Assembly (NCBI GenBank): GCA_025936045.1
Contig: JAICUB010000002.1
Coordinates: 186,001-250,000 of the forward strand
Direction of reading: 5' to 3'
Length of the DNA stretch: 64,000 nt
Origin: Polyangiaceae bacterium
Lineage (GTDB): Bacteria; Myxococcota_A; Polyangia; Polyangiales; Polyangiaceae
Of this stretch, positions 43,710 through 52,239 are shown piece by piece. The notes under the pieces are model-generated. The model was not told where the DNA came from, made no database searches, and saw only the letters and a program-made list of their open reading frames with translations. A program made the translations under genes and the position numbers. Numbering within the stretch: the stretch's first letter is position 1; the number at the start of each line of letters is the position of its first letter.

Positions 43710-44836
43710 CGTTCGGCGGTAGCTTGCTCGTTCTCGGCGGGCCAAGTTTTCGTCGCCGGACTCGGAGCGGGGTCGCTTTCGTTCAGCGAGAGCAGCGCCG
43801 AGGGCTTCGCGAGGATGCCGAGGACTCCGACGACGGCGGTGAGGCCGATCGGCACCGCGTACGCGAAGAAGGCGAACACGGAGCCGAGGTGCGGTACCTC
43901 TTGCGCGTCGAGGTACATCGCGAGCCCGGCGTAAGTCGCGAGCTGGAACGACCCGAAGAAGCCCGGTGTCGCGGGCAAAATGATACCGATCCCGACGACG
44001 CCCATGGTCGCCGCCGCCCCGAAATAGCCGATGTGGCCGAGGCCGCAGCCGAGCGCGATGACCCAGAACACGCCCGCATTGAGTAGCCAATAGACGACGG
44101 TAAGGAGCAGATACGGAATCGCGTAGCGACGGTAAGCGAGGAAGCCGAGCCCTTCGGCCATTTGGGCGATCTTGCCGGCGAGCCAGCGCCCGAGCTTGGG
44201 CGAGACCACACCGACGACGGCTTCCGTCGTGCGCTGCGCCCAGGCGCGCCAAAAATAAAAAATCGCCATGACGAGGCACGCGGTCGTGAACACGAGGGCG
44301 CTCAGGACGGCCGCCCGCGGGACGAGGTTCACGTGGACCGGCAACGCCCCGATGTGATCGGGCAAGTCCGGTCGCGGGGTCGCGATGCGTAGGCCGAGCA
44401 GCAAGAGGACGCTGACGCAGAAGGCGTCGATGATGCGCTCTCCGGCGATAGTGCCGCTCGCGGCCCAAAACGTGAGGCGCGGAGACTTTCGAATCAAAAG
44501 CGGCCGCACCACCTCACCGAGACGAAAAGGTAAGACGGAGATGGCGAGGAGCCCGACCGCGTTCACCCTGACGACGGTACGCAGCGGCACGACCTGCACC
44601 GGAGCGAGCAAAAAATACCACCGCACGAGTCGCGTGAGGTAGCTCGCGAACCAGACGAGGACGGCGAGTGGAATGGTCCAGCTCGCCATGCGCGCGAAGT
44701 CCTCCTTGCGCGGCAGGATCGGCAGCGCGCCATGCTGCATGAGCCAGACGATCGCCGCCGCCGGCAGGAGCGACAGAAGGAGCTTTTGCCAAACCTTGCC
44801 GCGCCGGCGAGGCGCAGGCGCCGAGGTGTCGTTCAT
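43706..44836 (-). CDS. Lysylphosphatidylglycerol-synthase TM-type (UPF0104/flippase-like) membrane protein
   Basis: A 376-residue polytopic protein with about eight TM helices. Signature blocks are VWFASYLTRLVRWYFLLAP, VNAVGLLAISVLPFRLGEVVRPLLIRKSPRL, ASGTIAGERIIDAFCVSVLLLLG and GVVGIGIILPATPGFFGSFQ, as in the AglD/MprF-N-like flippase family. There is no C-terminal aminoacyl-transferase domain, so it is not a full MprF. Such proteins are thought to move lipids or lipid-linked sugars across the membrane. It is coupled to the CpsB-like gene (ATGA, 44833-44836) and to the exported protein downstream. Confidence 0.85.
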   Translation of the reverse strand: MNDTSAPAPRRRGKVWQKLLLSLLPAAAIVWLMQHGALPILPRKEDFARMASWTIPLAVLVWFASYLTRLVRWYFLLAPVQVVPLRTVVRVNAVGLLAISVLPFRLGEVVRPLLIRKSPRLTFWAASGTIAGERIIDAFCVSVLLLLGLRIATPRPDLPDHIGALPVHVNLVPRAAVLSALVFTTACLVMAIFYFWRAWAQRTTEAVVGVVSPKLGRWLAGKIAQMAEGLGFLAYRRYAIPYLLLTVVYWLLNAGVFWVIALGCGLGHIGYFGAAATMGVVGIGIILPATPGFFGSFQLATYAGLAMYLDAQEVPHLGSVFAFFAYAVPIGLTAVVGVLGILAKPSALLSLNESDPAPSPATKTWPAENEQATAER

Positions 44837-45579
44837 TCGGGCAGCTTTCCCTCGAGGATGAGACGCGGTCCTTCACGCAGGAGCAAATCGACTTCTTCTT
44901 GGCCGTACAGCGCTTGGACGCGTTCGATGCCGCGCACGACCTCCGCTACGTCCGAGGGCCGGTGCGCGTCGCTGCACGCCGCATGATAAAGCCCGCGCTC
45001 GAGTAGATCTTCTGCGGCCCGCTGCGGCTCGCGCCCGTATTTCCCGACCAGGGCCGCCACGTCGAGCAGTGCCGCGACACCCGAGTCGACCAGGCGTTCG
45101 AGCGCCTCGGCGTTGCCCCAGAGGTGCCGGTAACGCTCGGGGTGCGCGATCACCGGCAGGAGGTTTCGCCTTCGCAAATCGAACAGACGCTCCACGACGA
45201 TGGGCGGGAAATCGACGCCGTAGAACTCGAGCAGCACGGCGTGCCCGCCGGGGTAGGGGATGCCTTCACCGGCGAGCAGCCGGCGGTAGACGACATCGTC
45301 GAAGTAGTGCTCCGAGCTCAGCGCGACCTCGGGCAGCCCGCTCGCCGACGCAAGGCTCGGCTGCATGCGCTCGAACGCGGCCTCGAGCGCGGGCCGATCG
45401 TTGTCGAACATGCCGTTTCGCATGTGCGGCGTCGCAATGACGCGCTCGAACCCCGCCGCGCCCAGCGCCTGCAGCATCGCGATGCCGTCGCTGGGGGTCG
45501 CCGCACCGTCGTCGATGCCGGCGACCCAATGGCAGTGTAAGTCAACGAAGCCGCGCACGGGGCGGAACCCTAGCAGCAC
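44833..45579 (-). CDS. PHP-domain protein, CpsB/CapC-type tyrosine-protein phosphatase
   Basis: A 248-residue enzyme. Metal ligands of the PHP fold are visible: DLHCHW (H15, H17) and GIDDGA, ATPHMRN, LSSEHYFD, VIAHPERYRHLWG and CSDAHRPSD. Motif spacing fits CpsB/YwqE, manganese-dependent phosphatases that dephosphorylate bacterial tyrosine kinases of polysaccharide export. No BY-kinase or wzz-type gene is in the window. GTG starts at 45579 or 45558 are possible. It is the first gene of a three-gene operon with the flippase-like protein, consistent with envelope polysaccharide or lipid traffic. Confidence 0.88.
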   Translation of the reverse strand: MLLGFRPVRGFVDLHCHWVAGIDDGAATPSDGIAMLQALGAAGFERVIATPHMRNGMFDNDRPALEAAFERMQPSLASASGLPEVALSSEHYFDDVVYRRLLAGEGIPYPGGHAVLLEFYGVDFPPIVVERLFDLRRRNLLPVIAHPERYRHLWGNAEALERLVDSGVAALLDVAALVGKYGREPQRAAEDLLERGLYHAACSDAHRPSDVAEVVRGIERVQALYGQEEVDLLLREGPRLILEGKLPE

Positions 45580-45616
45580 TCTGCCCGTATGCGTGCCGGT
45601 CGGTCGCCCGAAGGCG

Positions 45617-46009
45617 TCAGCCGAGCTTCAGGATACGCGAGCAGCCGGCGGAGACCGCGTCGAGCTCGTCGCTCTGGTCCGCGCTCGGGCCGCAGAAGCT
45701 CACCGTGATCTCGAAGCCGTCGATGGCGAAGCGACGCGAGCGCGTGCGACCCTCGAAAGAGTCGAGGAAGCTCGGCACCGTGTCGTTGTCGGCGCCGCGT
45801 CCGACCAGGGGCGCCCAGGCGGCGAGCTCTTCGCAAAGGCGGTGCGCGCCGGCGCCGGCGAGCAGCATCCCGGTCGCGTCGGAGACGACCACGGCCGAAA
45901 GGCCCGCGCGCCGGCGGGTTGCCTCGACCAGCTTCGCCAGCGCGCCGAGGGCATTTTCGGTGCGATCGAGTCGGCGCTCGGCGGCGCCGGCAAAATCCAA
46001 AGCGTCCAT
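45617..46009 (-). CDS. Roadblock/LC7-like small protein
   Basis: A 130-residue protein from ATG 46009 (MDALDFAGAAERRLDRTENAL). The pattern LGALAKLVEATRRRAGLSAVVVSDATGMLLAGAGAHRLCEELAAWAPLV matches roadblock/LC7 or profilin-like folds, which pair with small GTPases (such as MglB with MglA in myxobacteria) or other NTPases. The C-terminal half (FAIDGFEITVSFCG...) is consistent. No GTPase gene is adjacent; the divergent neighbour is an ArsA-type ATPase, 77 bp away. Assignment is by fold pattern only. Confidence 0.55.
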   Translation of the reverse strand: MDALDFAGAAERRLDRTENALGALAKLVEATRRRAGLSAVVVSDATGMLLAGAGAHRLCEELAAWAPLVGRGADNDTVPSFLDSFEGRTRSRRFAIDGFEITVSFCGPSADQSDELDAVSAGCSRILKLG

Positions 46010-46086
46010 CGTCGCGGGACGATCGCAGCCCCCGCCGAGCGGGCCAACTTCGAGGAGGGCCCCTGGTAGTGCTAGAAAGGCGGCCA

Positions 46087-47232
46087 ATGCCCGACGGCCC
46101 GACGTTGCTCTCGCTCGTGGAGAGTCGCCGCGTGCTCGTGTGTGCGGGGGCCGGCGGCGTCGGTAAGACGACGGTCGCCGCAGCCCTTGCCATCGGCGCC
46201 GCCCGGCGCGGCAAGCACGTGCTCTGTCTCACCATCGATCCGGCCAAACGCCTCGCCGACAGCCTGGGTTTGCACGGTATGCGCGGCGAGGTGCTCGCCG
46301 TGGAGCGCGCGCGGCTCGCGGAGCTCGGGGTGCCGGAGGGCGGTGCCCTCACCGTTTCGATGCTCGACACGAAGCGCACGTTCGACGACATCGTCGCTCG
46401 CCATGCCCCGAACGACGCGGTGCGCGAGCGCATCCTCGATAACCGCTTCTATCAGTACGTATCGACGCACCTCGCCGGCACGCAGTCGTACATGGCGATG
46501 GAAAAGGTGCTCGCCGTGCTCGGCGACCCGACGTTCGATCTCGTCGTGCTCGATACGCCCCCGACGAGCGACGCCCTCGACTTCCTCGACGCGCCCGAGC
46601 GGCTGATCGAAGCGCTCGACAGCCCGGCGATGCGCTGGCTCGTCGAGGCCTTCGAGCCGGAGCGCAAGCTCGGGCTCGGCGTGCTCGCGCGCGGGGTAGC
46701 GCTCGTGCTTCGCGGCGTGGGCCGCCTCACGGGGCAGGGTTTTCTCGAGAACATGGCGGAGTTCGTCACGGAGCTCAACGACCTCTTCGGCGGCTTCAAG
46801 CAGCGCGCGCGTCAGGTGTCGGCCGCGTTCCGGGGCAAGGACTTTGCGTACGTGCTCGTATCGACGCCGGTGCGGTATGCGCTCGAGGAGGCGGCGCTAT
46901 TTCTCGAGCGCCTCGCCGCACAGGGCCTTGCCGGCGATGCCATCGTCTTGAATCGCTTGCACCCGCGCGAGAAGCTCGAGGTGTCGCTCGAGGACGCCGC
47001 GCGGGCTGCCGAACGCTATGGTCTCTCGCGCTCGCTCGCGGCGCCGCTCGTCGCGGCGCTGCACGACGAGGAAGCGCAAGGCAATGCCGACGCGGCGGCG
47101 CTCGCGGCGTTCGAGACGAGGTTTGGCCCGGGCGGCAAGGCGAGGCCGAGGTTTCAGATTGAATTGCCGCTCCTCGCGGGGGACGTGCACGAGTTGCGCG
47201 AGCTCGAGCCGTTGGTAAGCAGGCTCGTTTAG
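46087..47232 (+). CDS. ArsA/GET3-family ATPase
   Basis: A 381-residue ATPase of the SIMIBI class. The deviant Walker A is AGAGGVGKTTVAAALA with K27; the switch regions are CLTIDPAKRLADSLG and VVLDTPPTSDALDFLDAP. Other ArsA-type blocks are SVTMLDTKRTFDD-like (SMLDTKRTFDDIVAR) and VLVSTPVRYALEEAALFLERL with VLNRLHP. The cysteines that bind arsenite in true ArsA are not apparent and no ars genes are nearby, so a GET3-like targeting or other role is more likely. Start ATG 46087 was chosen because it gives the usual short lead before Walker A. Confidence 0.88.
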   Translation: MPDGPTLLSLVESRRVLVCAGAGGVGKTTVAAALAIGAARRGKHVLCLTIDPAKRLADSLGLHGMRGEVLAVERARLAELGVPEGGALTVSMLDTKRTFDDIVARHAPNDAVRERILDNRFYQYVSTHLAGTQSYMAMEKVLAVLGDPTFDLVVLDTPPTSDALDFLDAPERLIEALDSPAMRWLVEAFEPERKLGLGVLARGVALVLRGVGRLTGQGFLENMAEFVTELNDLFGGFKQRARQVSAAFRGKDFAYVLVSTPVRYALEEAALFLERLAAQGLAGDAIVLNRLHPREKLEVSLEDAARAAERYGLSRSLAAPLVAALHDEEAQGNADAAALAAFETRFGPGGKARPRFQIELPLLAGDVHELRELEPLVSRLV

Positions 47233-47236
47233 GGCG

Positions 47237-48583
47237 TTACTCCCGCTCGCCGCGCGGCCGCTGGCGATCGCGGCGTTCGCGCGCGCGATAGTGGACGGTG
47301 ACCGGCACTGATTCGAAACCGAACGCTTTTCGGATCTGATTTTCGACGAAGCGCTGGTAGCTCACCTTGATGCTCTCCGGGAAGCTCGCCCAGGCGATGA
47401 AGAGCGGGGGCGAGCTCTCGACTTGCGTGAGGTAGTAGATGCGCGGTGCTTTGCCGTGATGGGTCGGCGGTGCCTGACGCTCGAGCACGGCGCGGAAGAA
47501 GCGGTTGAGCTCGGAGGTCGTGACGCGACGCTTGAGCTCGTCCGCGGCTTTGCCCACGCGCTGCATCAGCTGATTGACGCCCGTGCCCGTCTTCGCGCTG
47601 AGGTCCACGATGGGCACCCAGCGCGCGAACGAGAGCGCGGCACGGGCGGCCTCGGCCACCTTGTCCCGCTCCCCCTTCGGCACGGCGTCCATCTTGTTCA
47701 AACCGATCACGAGCGCGCGCCGGCGTTCGATGGCGAGACCGACGAGGCGCGCGTCTTGCTCCGTCACGCCCTCGGTCGCGTCGCACATGAGGACGGCCAC
47801 GTCGGCGCGCTCGAGGGCTCGGATCGAGCGCATCACGCTCACGAGCTCGACCCCGCGCTCGACCCGGGATTTGCGCCGAATGCCCGCCGTGTCCACCACG
47901 ACGAACGGACGCCCCGCGACGACCACGCGCTGATCGACCGGGTCCCGCGTCGTGCCCGGCCGGTCGTCGACGAGCGCGCGCTCCTCGCCCGCGAGGCGGT
48001 TGAACAGCGAGGATTTTCCCGCGTTCGGCTTGCCGATCAGCGCCACTTTCGCGACGGAATCGTCCGCGTCCGGCGCCGCTTCGGCGAACGGCGGCAAAAG
48101 CTTCGCGATCGCTTCACCGAGCTCGGCCGTGCCCCGGCCGTGCAGCGCCGAGACCGCGACGAGCTCCGGTAAGCCGAGGCGGTAGAGCTCGGCGGCTTCG
48201 CTCAAACGCGCGGGCGTGTCGATCTTGTTCGCGGCGTAGACCACCGGCTTTTCGCCGCGGCGGAGCAGCGCCACGGCTTCGCGATCGGCGGCCGTCGGCG
48301 GGATCGAGCCGTCGAGCACGCAGAGGACGACGTCCGCTTCTTCGATCGCCGCGCGCACGTGGCGCGCGATGCCTTGCTGCATCGGGTCGTCGCTGTCCGG
48401 GTCGAAGCCGCCCGTATCGACGAGGGTGACGTTGCGCCCGTAAAGGTGCGCGACGGCGTAGTGACGGTCGCGCGTGACGCCCGGTTGGTCGTCCACGATC
48501 GCGAGGCCCTGGCCCGCGAGGCGGTTGAAGAGCGTGCTCTTGCCGACGTTCGGCCGGCCGACGACGGCGACGATCGGCGTCAC
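47237..48583 (-). CDS. der: Ribosome-assembly GTPase Der (EngA)
   Basis: A 448-residue double-GTPase. The first G domain begins VAVVGRPNVGKSTLFNRLAG, with DTGGF (G3) and NKID (G4); the second has VALIGKPNAGKSSLFNRLAG, DTAGIRRKSRVERG and NKMD. A C-terminal KH-like domain follows (VTTSELNRFFRAVLER, RIYYLTQVESSPPLFIAWASFPESI). Der acts in 50S subunit biogenesis. The GTG start overlaps the era stop (GTGA, 48580-48583), so era and der are co-translated. It is convergent with the ArsA-family gene, 4 bp away. Confidence 0.97.
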   Translation of the reverse strand: MTPIVAVVGRPNVGKSTLFNRLAGQGLAIVDDQPGVTRDRHYAVAHLYGRNVTLVDTGGFDPDSDDPMQQGIARHVRAAIEEADVVLCVLDGSIPPTAADREAVALLRRGEKPVVYAANKIDTPARLSEAAELYRLGLPELVAVSALHGRGTAELGEAIAKLLPPFAEAAPDADDSVAKVALIGKPNAGKSSLFNRLAGEERALVDDRPGTTRDPVDQRVVVAGRPFVVVDTAGIRRKSRVERGVELVSVMRSIRALERADVAVLMCDATEGVTEQDARLVGLAIERRRALVIGLNKMDAVPKGERDKVAEAARAALSFARWVPIVDLSAKTGTGVNQLMQRVGKAADELKRRVTTSELNRFFRAVLERQAPPTHHGKAPRIYYLTQVESSPPLFIAWASFPESIKVSYQRFVENQIRKAFGFESVPVTVHYRARERRDRQRPRGERE

Positions 48584-49560
48584 GACACGTCCTCCTTGTC
48601 CGCATCGCGCCCGGCCTTCTCGTAGCCGAGCTCCGCGAGCTGGCGCGGCACGCTCTTCCAGCGCGGCGTGACGCGCACGAAGAGCTTCAAGAACACCTTG
48701 CGCCCGACGAGCTTCTCGATGCGCTCGCGCGCTTTCGTCCCGATCTCCTTCAGCTTCTGGCCCCCGCGTCCGATCAGAATCGCGCGCTGTCCCGTCTTTT
48801 CCACGTGCAGCGTCGCTTCGATGCGCACGAGCTTGGGCCCGTCGTCGTAGCTGTCGATGCTCACCGCCACCGCGTGCGGCACCTCGCCGCGCGCGCTCGC
48901 GAGCACCGCCTCCCGCACGTATTCGCGCACGAAGAACGAGCTCGGCCGGTTCGTGAGCGTGTCGGCGTCGTACCCGGGCGGCCCTTCGGGCACGAGCTCG
49001 GCGAGCAGCTTCAGCAAGCGCTCGACGTCGGCGGCCCTGCGCATGCTCACCGGCACGATCGCCTCGAAGGAGCGCGCCTTCGCGAGCGCGTCGAGCAACG
49101 GAATCAGCTTCGTGCGATCGCGCAGCTTGTCGATCTTGTTCACGACGGCGAGCGCCGGGACGCGCGCGTCGAGCTCCGCGATCAGCCGCGCGTCTTCCGG
49201 GTCGAGCGGCTTCTGCTTCGCCGCTGCCTCGAGCAAGTATTCGGCGTCCGTCACGAACATCACGACGTCGGCCGCGCGGGCGGCCTCGCGGGCGCTCGCG
49301 TTCATGCGCCGGCCGAGCTCGCTACGGGCGCGGTGCAGGCCCGGGGTGTCGAGGAAGGCGAGCTGGGCCTCGTCCCGGTGCACGACGCCGAGCAGCGTGT
49401 CGCGTGTGGTCTGGGGCAAAGGGGATACGATGGCGAGCGGTTCGCCGAGGGCGGCGTTCAAAAACGTCGATTTACCGACGTTGGCGCGGCCGACGATGGC
49501 GATGGTTCCAAAGCGCGTGGACACGAGGTTTTTCACGGGGCGGGACGGAGGGGGCGGCAT
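48580..49560 (-). CDS. era: GTPase Era
   Basis: A 326-residue Era. G1 is IAIVGRANVGKSTFLNAALG (the usual Pro is Ala), followed by PLPQTTRDTLLGVVH (G2), DTPGLHRARSELGRRMN (G3) and VVNKIDKL (G4). The C-terminal KH domain has VEKTGQRAILIGRGGQKLKEIGTKARERIEKLVGRKVFLKLFVRV. It binds 16S rRNA during 30S maturation. The ATG at 49560 has GAGG (49569-49566) 5 bases upstream; GTGs at 49536 and 49524 are alternative starts. Its start codon overlaps that of the divergent gene at 49559 within one CATG. Confidence 0.95.
   Translation of the reverse strand: MPPPPSRPVKNLVSTRFGTIAIVGRANVGKSTFLNAALGEPLAIVSPLPQTTRDTLLGVVHRDEAQLAFLDTPGLHRARSELGRRMNASAREAARAADVVMFVTDAEYLLEAAAKQKPLDPEDARLIAELDARVPALAVVNKIDKLRDRTKLIPLLDALAKARSFEAIVPVSMRRAADVERLLKLLAELVPEGPPGYDADTLTNRPSSFFVREYVREAVLASARGEVPHAVAVSIDSYDDGPKLVRIEATLHVEKTGQRAILIGRGGQKLKEIGTKARERIEKLVGRKVFLKLFVRVTPRWKSVPRQLAELGYEKAGRDADKEDVS
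49547..49551 (+). promoter_or_regulatory. Ribosome binding site that fixes the start of the first FadL-like gene
   Basis: GGAGG lies 7 bases before ATG 49559. The alternative GTG at 49580 has no Shine-Dalgarno. The site lies inside the 5' coding part of era on the other strand. Confidence 0.6.
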
Positions 49561-50884
49561 GCTAGCCTCGCCGCGCCCCGTGAGCAGGCACAGGAGTCGA
49601 TTTTTGTTTTTGGGGTGCCGGGCAACGCTGTTCGCCGCGGTTTTTGCGTTCGGGCTCGCGCCGGCGCGCCGCGCCACGGCGACTCCGGCCGCGCTTTTCG
49701 GCGCCGGTCCCGAAAGCGTCGCGCTCGTCGGTGGTGGTGCGTCGCTGTCCCTCGGCCCCGAATCGGTGCTCGTGAACCCGGCAGGTCTGGCGCTCGTGCC
49801 GAACAAGACGCTGCTCTTCGGCCTGCGCGCGAGCGCGCTTGCGCTGTCACTCGAGGGCAACGGCGGGACGCGCTCGTTCCCGACCGAGCTCTCGAAGGGG
49901 CTCCTCATCGGTATCGCGGCGCCTCTGCTCGCGCCGAAGCCGGACGGCTTTCGCGCGACGCTCGGGCTCTTCGCCGAAACGCCGCCCGATTTTCTCGTGC
50001 GCGCGCACTTGCCGCTCGGCGAGGTGCCGAGCTTTCCGCTCCTGGTCGGCCGTGCCTCGTCGCTCGATCTCGGCATCGGGCTCGGCGTCGGCTACGGCAA
50101 GGTCTCGCTCGGCGCGGGCGTCGAAGTGCTCGCCGAGCTCAGCGGGCGCGACGCGGTCGCGGGCGTGAGCGGCGCGCCGAGCGGTATCGGCGACGAGCTC
50201 TTGCCCGCGTGGGGGCCGTCGGTCGGCGCGGACGTCGATCTCGGCACGGCGGGCCGCGTCGGGGTCGTGTTCCACAGCGTGCTCCGCGCGGACTTCGACG
50301 TGCACGTCGCGCAGACGACGCTCGCGGGCGTGATCGGCATCGTCCCGCTCAACGTCGAGGGCATCGCGCACTACGAGCCGCTCAAGCTCGACGCGGAGTA
50401 CGCGAAGAGCCTCGGCGCTTGGACGCTGCTCGCCGGCGCCCGCTACGAGCATTGGGGTGCTTTCCCTGGCTGGCTCGGGGAAACGGTGGATTGCCCGCCG
50501 GGCGTCCCCTGCGGCACTTCGGCGCCACCTTCGCCCGGTTATTCCGACATCGTCTCCCCGCGCGTCGGGGTCGAGCGCACGTTCGCGACCAAGGCGCTCG
50601 GCGTAAGCGCCCGCGCCGGTTATTCTTACGTGCCTACGCCGGTCCCGGAGCAGCGCGGCGCCGAAAACGCGTTCGACGCCGACCGCCATGCGCTCGGCGT
50701 CGGGTACCGCGTTCATCTCGCGCGCGGGGTCCCGCTCGATCTCGACGGCGCCTTACGCATCGACTTCCTCGTACCGCGCGCGAACAGAAAGCAGGGCGAC
50801 GCGGCGGACGGCCCGCTCGGTCCGACCGTCACGCCGCGTGGCACGCTCTTCACCTGGGCGTTCAGCGCGAGGGTCGCGCTGTGA
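49559..50884 (+). CDS. FadL/OMPP1-like outer-membrane protein (first of a tandem pair)
   Basis: A 441-residue exported barrel. The signal runs through RFLFLGCRATLFAAVFAFGLAPARRATA, and the mature start TPAALFGAGPESVALVGGGASLSLGPESVLVNPAGLALVPNKTL has the FadL-family block (G...A..GGA..A......V..NPAGLA). The barrel part ends IDFLVPRANR and FTWAFSARVAL. FadL-like proteins take up long-chain fatty acids or other hydrophobic molecules. The GTGA overlap at 50881-50884 couples it to a second FadL-like gene. Confidence 0.82.
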   Translation: MLASPRPVSRHRSRFLFLGCRATLFAAVFAFGLAPARRATATPAALFGAGPESVALVGGGASLSLGPESVLVNPAGLALVPNKTLLFGLRASALALSLEGNGGTRSFPTELSKGLLIGIAAPLLAPKPDGFRATLGLFAETPPDFLVRAHLPLGEVPSFPLLVGRASSLDLGIGLGVGYGKVSLGAGVEVLAELSGRDAVAGVSGAPSGIGDELLPAWGPSVGADVDLGTAGRVGVVFHSVLRADFDVHVAQTTLAGVIGIVPLNVEGIAHYEPLKLDAEYAKSLGAWTLLAGARYEHWGAFPGWLGETVDCPPGVPCGTSAPPSPGYSDIVSPRVGVERTFATKALGVSARAGYSYVPTPVPEQRGAENAFDADRHALGVGYRVHLARGVPLDLDGALRIDFLVPRANRKQGDAADGPLGPTVTPRGTLFTWAFSARVAL

Positions 50885-52224
50885 CGCGCCGTGCTCGGCT
50901 CTGCGTGCTCGCGTGTGCCGGCGCGCTCCTCGTCGCCCCGGGGCGCGCTTCGGCGAGCCCCGAGCTCGATTTCGGCTTCGGCGCCCGCTCGCAAGCGCTC
51001 GCCGGTGCCGGCACCGCGCTCGCCGACGACTCCGCCGCCGTCTTCCAAAACCCTTCGGGCCTCGCGCGCGCCGAGCGCGTGACCGTCACGCTCGGCTACG
51101 CCAACGTGAGCTACGGCCTCTCGGATCGGGGCGTTCGGGCTTCGCTCCCGACCGTGGACGCGCTCGAAGGCGGGCTCGTCGTACCCGGCGAAATCCTCGG
51201 TGTCCCCGTCGCGTTCGGTCTTTCGCTCGCGCTTCCCGACGGCAAGCTCTCGCGCTTGCGTCAGGCCGACGTGATCGAACCCTATTGGCCGCTCGACGAC
51301 GCCGGGCCGCGCCTCGTCGACGTGGGCACCGGCTTCGCGGCGCGGCCGATCCCGCAGCTCGTCCTCGGCGCGGGCGTCGGGTTCGTCGCGTCGCTCCGCG
51401 GCAACTTCGGCGTCCACGGCGACGTCGTCGCCGCCGACAGCGCGGGCTCCGAGTACGAGTCGAACCTCCGCCACGCGGTCGATGCCGATCTCACCGCGTC
51501 GCGCTTCCCCCTCGCCGGCATCGGCTGGCTCCCCACGCCGGACCTCGCGTTCGGCCTCGCCTACCGCGGCGCGGCCACCGTCGTGCACCGCATCCGAGCC
51601 ATGCTCGACGGCGAGCTCACCGTCGACGAGAACTCGCTCCCCGTTCGCTACACGTTCGAGAGCCGCTCGGACGTCGCCTACCAGCCGGCGCAGCTGTCGC
51701 TCGGCGCGAGCTATCGCCCGCTGCCCCGCTTGCTCGTCACGGCCCAGCTCGACTGGCAGCGCTACAAGCCGTTCCCGAGCCCATACACCGAGACGTCGAG
51801 CCACGTCGTGCTTCCGCCGGACGCCGGCATCCACGTTCCCGATACGGTGCCCGTGCCCGCGCCGGCTGCCCGCTTTCACGATCGCGTCGTCCCGCGGCTC
51901 GGCGTCGAGCCGCGCTTCGAGCTCACGCCGGCGCTCGCGCTGCGCTTGCGCGCCGGTTACGCCTTCGAGCGCTCGCCCGCGCCCGAGCTCCAGCCGGCAA
52001 CGCGCCTTCTCGACGTCGATCGGCACCTGATTGCGGCGGGCGCCGGCCTCGAGTGGCAGCGTCCGGTGCCCTTGTTCGACGCGTTGCGCCTCGATCTCAG
52101 CCTTGCCGACGCCATCGGTGTCGCGCGCACCGAGACGACGAGCGCGGGCTCCGACCGCGCCTCGGGCCACGTGCTCCTCGCCGGAGTGAGCCTCGCCCTG
52201 GTTTTCGGCGACCCTTCAAACTAG
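50881..52224 (+). CDS. FadL/OMPP1-like outer-membrane protein (second of a tandem pair)
   Basis: A 447-residue exported barrel with signal MTRRARLCVLACAGALLVAPGRASA and the N-terminal FadL block SPELDFGFGARSQALAGAGTALADDSAAVFQNPSGLARAERV. Barrel strands follow (GLSLALPDGKLSRLRQAD, AGIGWLPTPDLAFGLAYRG, SLGASYRPLPRLLVTAQLDWQRYKPFPS) and it ends VLLAGVSLALVFGDPSN. Its GTG start overlaps the stop of the first paralogue. The two share architecture but little identity, so the duplication is old. A glycosyltransferase follows after 15 bp. Confidence 0.85.
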   Translation: MTRRARLCVLACAGALLVAPGRASASPELDFGFGARSQALAGAGTALADDSAAVFQNPSGLARAERVTVTLGYANVSYGLSDRGVRASLPTVDALEGGLVVPGEILGVPVAFGLSLALPDGKLSRLRQADVIEPYWPLDDAGPRLVDVGTGFAARPIPQLVLGAGVGFVASLRGNFGVHGDVVAADSAGSEYESNLRHAVDADLTASRFPLAGIGWLPTPDLAFGLAYRGAATVVHRIRAMLDGELTVDENSLPVRYTFESRSDVAYQPAQLSLGASYRPLPRLLVTAQLDWQRYKPFPSPYTETSSHVVLPPDAGIHVPDTVPVPAPAARFHDRVVPRLGVEPRFELTPALALRLRAGYAFERSPAPELQPATRLLDVDRHLIAAGAGLEWQRPVPLFDALRLDLSLADAIGVARTETTSAGSDRASGHVLLAGVSLALVFGDPSN

Positions 52225-52239
52225 CGTCTCCGCCCGACC

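Noticed and set aside
46087-47232. Arsenic efflux ATPase ArsA
   Set aside because: No arsenite-binding cysteines or other ars genes are present, so only the family name is given.
48805-50880. Upstream extension of the second FadL-like gene in the same frame
   Set aside because: The extension is Arg-rich noise over era and the first FadL-like gene; the GTG at 50881 gives a proper signal peptide.
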